This document shows, one piece after another, positions 57,250 through 64,000 of a stretch of 64,000 nt of DNA (its first letter is position 1; every line of letters starts with the position of its first letter). The position numbers and the translations under genes were made by a program. The notes below the pieces were generated by a model. That model was not told where the DNA came from. It did no database searches and was given only the letters and a program-made list of their open reading frames with translations. The stretch lies in assembly GCA_002794775.1 (NCBI GenBank), contig NBAY01000121.1, positions 1-64,000 of the forward strand, in the 5' to 3' direction. The stretch is from Porodaedalea pini. Its lineage: Eukaryota > Basidiomycota > Agaricomycetes > Hymenochaetales > Hymenochaetaceae.

Positions 57250-57830
57250 TGCCTAGTTGAGTATACTCAGTATACCCAATTATCTGGGAGTGCCCAGTTG
57301 GGTATGCCCAATTATCTGGGAGTGCCCAGTTGGGTATGCCCAATTATCTGGGGGCACCCAGTTGGGTATGCCCAATTATCTGGGGGCACCCAGTTGGGTG
57401 CTCCCAATTATCCGGGGGGGCCCAGTTGGGTGCACCCAATTATCTGGGGGGGCCCAGTTGGGTGCTCCCAATTATCCGGGGGGGCCCAGTTGGGTGCTCC
57501 CAATTATCCGGGGGGGGCCCAGTTGGGTGCTCCCAATTATCCGGGGGGGGCCCAGTTGGGTGCACCCAATTATCTGGGGGGGCCCAGTTGGGTGCTCCCA
57601 ATTATCCAGGGGGGCCCAGTTGGGTGCACCCAATTATCTGGGGGGGCCCAGTTGGGTGCACCCAATTATCCGGGGGGGCCTAGTTGGGTGCACCCAATTA
57701 TCTGGGGGGGCCTAGTTGGGTGCACCCAATTATCTGGGGGGGCCTAGTTGGGTGCTCCCAATTATCTGGGGGGGCCTAGTTGGGTGCTCCCAATTATCTG
57801 GGGGTGCCCAGTTGGGTACATCCAAATGTC
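57250..57830 (+). repeat. Minisatellite, about 18 units of about 32 bp
   Basis: Head-to-tail units on the pattern CCCAGTTGGGTGC(A/T)CCCAATTATC followed by a run of 4-8 G. Each unit contains the palindrome TTGGGTGCACCCAA or a near version (GTGCTCCC, TATGCCC). Outer units are more divergent (GGGTATGCCC at the left, GGGTACATCC at the right) and inner ones nearly identical, as expected from unequal exchange. Unit length varies by 1-2 G. All three plus-strand frames stay open because a 32-bp period cycles the same peptide through every frame; this is not evidence of a gene. Confidence 0.95.
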
Positions 57831-58048
57831 TGAGAGTACCTAGCTATATAAGGTCTTTTTTAATTCCTGCCTTAGAATCATTTTTTAAAATGCAAAAAAT
57901 CATTATGTCATGAAAATTAAATAAGTCTAGAATGGAAGCCTTAATAATTCTATGGATCAATTTCTCAATCATTTTGTTCTAGACTCTGCATCTTGGCAGC
58001 TTCGCTCTGAAGACAAATCAATACACTGTAATCATTGACCCAACACCA

Positions 58049-59932
58049 GAGCTGCCATGAGATCAAAGACAAGCAAGCATAAAACTTCATTTTGAAGAGA
58101 TTACCACCCTGCTCCTCTGTATCTTCTCAATTGCATGCTCAAGGCACTCAGTTGCTGCATACTGCAAACTCAAAATAAGTATAGGGTTGACGAGGAATAC
58201 ATGTTGATGCGTGTCGCTCAGATTGAACAGGACACTGCTCATCAAGAAAAGGATGCAATGGCAGTGTATGGCATGCTTTCCGGTTCAGAGCCTCATATTT
58301 CTCCTCTTCGTCATGCTCTTGCTGTCTTTGGCCTTACGCCAGATGACATTGACGTTCTTTCCATCCACGGCACCAGCACCAAGGCCAACGAAAAGAATGA
58401 AACACAGATCTGGAACGATGTTTTCTCTACGCTTGGTCGTACACTTGGAAATGCAGTTCCAATTATGGCACAGAAGAGCTGATGTGGTCATTCAAAGGGT
58501 GGATCTGCTGCTTGGCAACTCGCCGGTCTGATTCAGACCGTTGGTTCAGGTATCGTTCCCGGAAACCGAAACGCAGAGTAAGTCATTTTTGGTTCCTCTA
58601 TAGTGCCGATCTCATTTCTTTCTTGTTTAGTAACGTCGATGCCGATTTCTGCAAGCATGAGTATCTTATGTTGCCTTCGAAAACTATCCATACAGATGGC
58701 ATCTGTTCCGGTATCATGGTATGTTGCTCCATTATCTTTCACATACTAGTCCCGATCTCAACATCTTACAGTCGTCTTTCGGCTTCAGCCAAGTTGGCGG
58801 CACCGTACTCGTCATCCACCCTCGCTTCCTTCTCGGCGCTGTCGAGCCCGCACAGTACGAGGGGTACAAGCTCCACAACCGCGAGCGTGCATTGGCATGC
58901 TACAAAGCCATGACCTCCATGATGACCATAAACTCACTGGTTGAGATCAAGGACGCACCTCCGTATTCGAGCGAGCTGGAAGTTCCTGTTCTCCTCAACT
59001 CTCTGGCACGTGCGGCGCTTGACGATAAGACCGGCAGCTACTCGCTCCCGAAAAAGTTTGCCACAAAGGCGACATTTAATGTTTCGAATGTCGAGGCTGC
59101 TGCCAAGGCCCTTGCAACTGGTAAAGGCTCTCCTGGTGTTGGCGTCGATCATGGTAAGTCTAATTCATATCAATCATCTGAAACTCACAGCATACTAATT
59201 GGCATTTCGGAGCTCATTTCCGCTGTCCCGTCGTCTAACCCGACTTTCATCTCACGTAACTTTACTGATACGGAGATCGCTTACTGCCGCTCGCAGCCTT
59301 CACCCGCGGCATCGTTTGCTGCGCGCTGGGCTAGCAAGAAAGCGGTCTTCAAGTTATTTGGAGTCGCTTCGAAGGGATCAGCGGCAGCGATGAAGGACAT
59401 CGAGATCCTTCCTGATGCATCGGATGTGCCGTCCGTGACGCTTCACGGCGATGCGCTTGCTGCTGCGGATAGTAAGGGAGTCACGCAGGTGCACGTGAGT
59501 CTCAGCCACGTAGCAGAGTGCCGACTGCAGGACGCTACGTCTCGTGCGTGAATGGCGAGGCGAGTGCGATGCAGCGCGTATGCGACGAAGTGCGCAAGCG
59601 TATTCGGTATCACTGGTGCTCCTCCTGATCCTGCCGTTGCGGTAACAGGGGAACGCGAGACGACTGTGGTCGAGGACGATGTGGAAGAGGTGAAGGACGA
59701 CGGAGGAAGGATCTCGGGGCAGTTGAAGGTATGGCTGACGAAGCGCGCACAGAGCTTGCTGGTGTCTTCGTGCCCGTAGTAAGTGGCGACTGCCGGTGGG
59801 GGTGCTGCCGGCGCGGGGTGGTGCGAGTGGTGTGCGCGCGGGACTGCCGATGACTGTTTTTTTGTCGAACGTTTTCGGCGCGGTCGGAGGAAAAAAAACG
59901 CGATAGAGAAAAAGACACCGATCAACAGCCAC
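58049..59932. repeat. Segmental duplication, copy 2 (FAS2 3' end plus cyclin 5' end)
   Basis: Counterpart of 1241-3105, collinear except for the section inverted in copy 1. Here homology continues into the cyclin intron; beyond 59932 copy 2 keeps the first cyclin exon that copy 1 has lost. Confidence 0.85.
58127..59530 (+). pseudogene. FAS2: FAS2 3' portion: ketoacyl synthase end to phosphopantetheinyl transferase (copy 2)
   Basis: Continuous plus-strand reading of the FAS2 C-terminal part. Ketoacyl synthase segment: AVFGLTPDDIDVLSIHGTST, VPIMAQKS, a TGA at 58480-58482 replacing the Leu codon of copy 1, then CGHSKGGSAAWQ. After an intron with donor GTAAGT comes KHEYLMLPSKTIHTDGI. After a second intron comes FGFSQVGGTVLVIHPR through the linker, and after a third (GGTAAGT, about 59151) the transferase domain ISELISAVPSSNPTFISRNF to QVHVSLSH. 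It breaks off at VAECRL, where the cyclin fragment begins on the opposite strand. Upstream FAS2 domains are absent. Dead copy: truncated both sides and with a nonsense codon. Confidence 0.92.
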
Positions 59933-60169
59933 TCATCACTCAAGTATCAGAGATCGGGGGGAAAGAGGGGGGACGCTTACAGAACTCGAGGTAGATGCTG
60001 CGGCAGCGGCGGACGCAGAAGACGATTTCGCAGGTGGAGGCGGGGCGTACGTCGCGCGGTGCACGCGCCGGAAGGGCGAGTGGTTCGAGCTGGCACTCGA
60101 TGATGATATCGAATGCTGATGCGGATGCGGATGGGGGTGGGGATGGCGCGGGGCGTGGACGGTGGCCAT
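59555..60169 (-). pseudogene. Cyclin-like gene, 5' portion, two exons (copy 2)
   Basis: Minus strand: exon 1 60169-59981 (ATG; His/Pro and Ser/Ala-rich, MATVHAPRHPH...AASTSSS), donor GTAAGC, a 127-nt intron, and exon 2 from 59853. Exon 2 reads TYYGHEDTSKLCARFVSHTF, NCPEILPP and LAHFVAYALHRTRL, similar to the start of the cyclin box in fungal Pcl/Pho80 or G1 cyclins. The reading ends at HRTRL, at the junction with FAS2. The core of the cyclin box is missing, so the product could not bind a CDK properly. Family call moderately firm. Confidence 0.5.
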
Positions 60170-60469
60170 ATTCGCTGCGGCGGGCTCTCTGGCTCTGGGC
60201 GTTGACGAGCGTCTGTGAGCGTCAAAGGACAGGTGGAGTTGATGCGTGAGAAGAGGTCGCTACGAATGTTTTGATTGGAACGAGATCCTTCTCGGACACA
60301 ACGGTTGCGTCGCGTTCGCCGAAGTGCGCAGTGAGAAAGGCAGATGAGAAAACGGCTGACGTCGATGTTGAGGCGTGTGGAACATTGGCGGGGGCAGAAG
60401 GAAGAGGTGAGGAATGCGTCCCAGGTGAACAGGGCGAGGGAAGTTGAACCGCTCGACGGTTTCGGTGAA

Positions 60470-60760
60470 TGTCGCCAGTCCCTCCCTGCCTGACAATGAC
60501 GAGAGAGAGGACAGCGACGTTGCGACCGATGATGCAGCCAGGGGCCGGCTTGCACTTTCTCACCAGTGCGGCAGAGACGGTAGCAAGAGTGACCAGCAGA
60601 AAGGAGAAGGCGAGCAGTTAGGAATGAGTACACCCTGCTTCATCGGGAAGTCCTGCTCGTCGTTTCCGCCAGAGACGCGGAAGACGTAGCCCTTGAACTC
60701 ATCACCGACCAAGTCGCTGGGGACACCTGGGACATCTTCTTGCCGTGGAAAATGCGGTAA
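60470..60760 (-). pseudogene. Ribosomal protein eS6 (RPS6) fragment
   Basis: Minus-strand readings in shifting frames match eS6 of the small ribosomal subunit: [11 protein letters not shown], then (frame change) the [18 protein letters not shown] region, [18 protein letters not shown], and GCIIGRNVAVLSLVIVRQG. At least three small indels break the frame. It begins abruptly at about 60760 against Hsp90 sequence and ends at about 60470. Processed or rearranged relic without introns in the part seen. Confidence 0.8.
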
Positions 60761-60762
60761 CG

Positions 60763-61853
60763 ACCACCTCGCTATGAAGCATTTCTCGGTAGAAGGTCAG
60801 CTCGAATTCAAGGCTATTCTCTACATTCCGAAGCGGTGAGTCTCCTTGCTGGCCTTGCTATGAACCTGTTTCTGACGTCTCTTTAGCGCACCGTTCGACC
60901 TCTTTGAGTCCAAGAAGAAGCGTAACAACATTAAGCTCTACGTCCGCCCCGTCTTCATTATGGACGACTGCGAGGATCTCATCCCCGAGTACCTTAACTT
61001 CGTCAAGGGTATCGTCGACTCTGAGGATCTCCCGCTCAACATCTCGCGTGAGACGCTCCAGCAGAACAAGATTCTCAAGGTCATCCGCAAGAACATCGTG
61101 AAGAAGTGCCTCGACCTCATCCAGGAGATCTCGGAGGACAAGGACAACTTCAAGAAGTTCTACGAGGCGTTCGGCAAGAACCTCAAGCTTGGTATCCACG
61201 AGGATGCGCAGAACCGCAGCAAGCTCGCCGAGTTCCTCCGCTTCTACTCGACGAAGTCGACTGAGGAGCAGGTCTCGCTGAAAAAGGGTACGTGTTCAAG
61301 CGGCGGCCCTGTTCCGTATTTTGGTTGCTGACAGCTTACCGCAGACTACATCACGCGGATGCCTGAGATTCAGAAGTCCATCTACTACCTCACTGGCGAG
61401 TCGCTCAATGCCGTCAAGGACTCTCCCTTCCTTGAGGCTCTCAAGAAGAAGGGCTTCGAGGTACTCCTGCTTGTTGACCCGATCGACGAGTACGCCGTCA
61501 CTTAGTTCAAGGAGTTCGACGGTCACAAGCTCGTGTGCGTGTCGAAGGAGGGTCTGGAGCTCGAGGAGACCGAAGAGGAGAAGGAGCGCGAGAGTGAGGC
61601 CTCGCAGTTCGAGGAGCTCTGCAAGGTCGTCAAGGATGCGCTCGGCGACAAGGTCGAGAAGGTCGTCATCTCGAACCGCGTCACCGACTCACCATGTGTG
61701 CTCGTCACCGGCCAGTTCGGCTGGTCCGCAAATATGGAGCACTTCATGAAGGCGCAGGCGCTTCGCGACTCGTCAATGTCATCGTACATGGCGTCGAAGA
61801 AGACGCTTGAGCTTAACCCGCACAACGCGATCATCAAGGTCCTTCGATGTTGA
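60763..61853 (+). pseudogene. Hsp90 middle and C-terminal fragment
   Basis: Plus-strand reading starts within the middle domain ([20 protein letters not shown]) with introns at 60836-60886 and 61288-61344. It runs through the client-binding and dimerisation regions ([79 protein letters not shown]). A TAG at 61503-61505 replaces a conserved Gln codon after DEYAVT. The N-terminal ATPase domain is absent and the C-terminus ends IIKVLRC without the MEEVD co-chaperone tail. The frame is otherwise well preserved, so inactivation is recent. Its tail is repeated in inverted orientation at the window end. Confidence 0.93.
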
Positions 61854-64000
61854 TCGTCTTTTACTGGCCCATCGCCAGGTCAGCGATGTCGACACTTCAT
61901 GGCCGGTGGTGTCTTGAGGAGGAGCTCGTCGTGTTCTGTCCCTTCAGGCAAGCAAAAAAAATGATGAGAAGTAATTATTAGTATATTCAAATAGTTTTTA
62001 TGATTATTTTTTTTGCTTACCTTGAGTGTGTGGCCGGTGGGACAGCCGTGCTCGTCGTCGATGGTGAAGACGAAACGACGACGACGCGTTGGTTGTGTTG
62101 CCTAATTTGGCCGATCGCCGCGTCTCAAACAAGCAATCAAAGCATTCCGATTCTTTCGGAAATCTCGAAAGTCTCAGCTGTTGGCCTCAAACAAATTCTA
62201 CAGATGCGTTTAAAAATACAAAAAAATATGGAATGGTTTTATTATGTATTTATCTCTATCATAGCCAATAATTACGTGTCCAACGCGTTTTTTTATGGAG
62301 TAATAAATACAACAGTAATCTTGACATGCAGCACCAGGCCTCCAGAAGCATACACAAAAGTACAATATACCCTGAAAGGCCTGACACCTATTCTATCATG
62401 AAGTAAGTGATACATTGTGTATGTATGCAAGGTTTCAAGCCAGTCAGACATGAACTGACTTCATAATAGAGAAGGAGGTGGTTTCATAAGATCTTCTGAA
62501 TCTGAGTGTTTTGTATATCCTGTTCCCACTTTCTACTTTGATGGCACATAAAATATTAAGCATATCCAGAATGGATATGTCTATGTTTCTGTAAGTTTAC
62601 AAGTTTCCCTAGCCTCAGTGGTTGGAGCTGGGTGAATTGCAAAACATCGAAAAGCATGGTTTTTAGAAGTTCAGAGAAAGCATATATTCATGTTGTTGCT
62701 TTATTCTAAACCTCAGGAAGCTCTATAAAATAAATATTAATACTTTTAATGACTACAATGAATGTAATCAGGTGCTAGATCTCAGAGTTAGGGGAAAGTT
62801 CTGAAGGGGGAGAGAAAATACATGCAAAACTGCTCTGTGTTTCTTGGATTTGTGTCGAGTTTCACAAAGCATGAACTGTATCACCTCTCATTTCACTCCC
62901 AATTCCGAACTTTTCCCTCACCCACAAAACTAAGGACTGGATATCTTTCTTGGAGCATACTTAAATACAAACAACTAATTTTGTTGAGCTTCTCATACTG
63001 TGAACCAACTAAAAACATGAATATATGCTTTCTCTGAACTTCTAAAAACCATGCTTTTCGATGTTTTGCAATTCACCCAGCTCCAACCACTGAGGCTAGG
63101 GAAACTTGTAAACTTACAGAAACATAGACATATCCATTCTGGATATGCTTAATATTTTATGTGCCATCAAAGTAGAAAGTGGGAACAGGATATACAAAAC
63201 ACTCAGATTCAGAAGATCTTATGAAACCACCTCCTTCTCTATTATGAAGTCAGTTCATGTCTGACTGGCTTGAAACCTTGCATACATACACAATGTATCA
63301 CTTACTTCATGATAGAATAGGTGTCAGGCCTTTCAGGGTATATTGTACTTTTGTGTATGCTTCTGGAGGCCTGGTGCTGCATGTCAAGATTACTGTTGTA
63401 TTTATTACTCCATAAAAAAACGCGTTGGACACGTAATTATTGGCTATGATAGAGATAAATACATAATAAAACCATTCCATATTTTTTTGTATTTTTAAAC
63501 GCATCTGTAGAATTTGTTTGAGGCCAACAGCTGAGACTTTCGAGATTTCCGAAAGAATCGGAATGCTTTGATTGCTTGTTTGAGACGCGGCGATCGGCCA
63601 AATTAGGCAACACAACCAACGCGTCGTCGTCGTTTCGTCTTCACCATCGACGACGAGCACGGCTGTCCCACCGGCCACACACTCAAGGTAAGCAAAAAAA
63701 ATAATCATAAAAACTATTTGAATATACTAATAATTACTTCTCATCATTTTTTTTGCTTGCCTGAAGGGACAGAACACGACGAGCTCCTCCTCAAGACACC
63801 ACCGGCCATGAAGTGTCGACATCGCTGACCTGGCGATGGGCCAGTAAAAGACGATCAACATCGAAGGACCTTGATGATCGCGTTGTGCGGGTTAAGCTCA
63901 AGCGTCTTCTTCGACGCCATGTACGATGACATTGACGAGTCGCGAAGCGCCTGCGCCTTCATGAAGTGCTCCATATTTGCGGACCAGCCGAACTGGCCGG
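61708..64000. repeat. Large inverted repeat, arms of at least 987 bp, running off the window
   Basis: The left arm 61708-62694 is the reverse complement of the right arm 63014-64000; position x pairs with 125708 minus x. I found no mismatch in the parts compared, including identical 133-codon frames at 62000-62401 (plus) and 63307-63708 (minus). The spacer is 62695-63013 (319 bp, no gene). The arms include the Hsp90 3' end and about 840 bp of flank. The right arm continues past the window end, so total length is unknown. Confidence 0.95.
63855..64000 (-). pseudogene. Inverted second copy of the Hsp90 C-terminus (runs off the window)
   Basis: Reverse complement of 61708-61853, encoding the end of Hsp90 from [13 protein letters not shown] to IIKVLRC. 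Part of the right arm of the inverted repeat. Confidence 0.9.

Noticed and set aside
57298..57747. Three overlapping 115-150-codon plus-strand frames
   Set aside because: They are the minisatellite read in each phase; the open frame is a by-product of the 32-bp period.
57250..57830. CRISPR-like array
   Set aside because: The units are contiguous without unique spacers, and the organism is a eukaryote.
62000..63708. Identical 133-codon frames on opposite strands as genes
   Set aside because: They mirror each other through the inverted repeat, cross a putative intron, and match no family I recognise.

Overview
The window is eukaryotic and looks like a filamentous basidiomycete (Agaricomycete-type) chromosome. 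The evidence is genes split by many 45-60 nt GT-AG introns with internal branch sites, a Par32/DUF3602 gene, a chromodomain Ty3/gypsy element, Ty1/copia and Tc1/mariner elements, and fragments of fungal type I fatty acid synthase. The species cannot be named from the sequence. Most of the window is a transposon-rich, rearranged accessory region. Only a few genes look intact: a 15-exon Baeyer-Villiger/FMO-type monooxygenase (11528-14327, minus), a four-exon Par32-like gene (18545-19783, plus) and one eight-exon protein kinase (38430-40380, plus).

Layout. 1-3105: an unknown ORF, LTR-like DNA, and a duplicated module holding the 3' end of FAS2 (partly inverted) joined to the 5' part of a cyclin gene. 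4200-10700: a truncated gypsy copy (minus), a decayed copia element (plus) carrying a solo LTR, and a 475-bp near-perfect hairpin. 11528-14327: the monooxygenase. 14345-18540: no confident gene. 18545-46640: a tandem array of four units, each made of a Par32 gene or remnant (lost in unit 4), a class II aldolase/adducin-like gene remnant, and a protein kinase. Kinases 1 and 2 are catalytically dead and share a frameshift. Kinase 3 looks functional. Kinase 4 has the catalytic residues but is split by a Tc1 element. Kinase 2 is split by a young, apparently complete gypsy element (28063-34387). A retroposon with a 13-bp target duplication (40470-40894) sits behind kinase 3.

47158-55200 is a broken large gene of unknown function (minus) split by a very young copia element (48813-53815). 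57250-57830 is a minisatellite of about 32 bp period. 58049-61853 is a mosaic of housekeeping-gene pieces: FAS2 3' end, cyclin 5' end, ribosomal protein eS6 and Hsp90. The window ends inside a huge inverted repeat (arms 61708-62694 and 63014-64000, running off the edge) that duplicates the Hsp90 tail.

Mechanistically the most informative points are: the gypsy element carries the signals of Tf1-type self-priming (11-nt complementarity between the predicted RNA 5' end and the primer-binding site) and a GGGTTTT -1 slippery heptamer at the gag/pol overlap; the copia element carries a primer-binding site complementary to the initiator-tRNA anticodon stem-loop (half-tRNA priming) and unusual TCTTA/TAAGA LTR ends; and the kinase array mixes dead and apparently live kinases.
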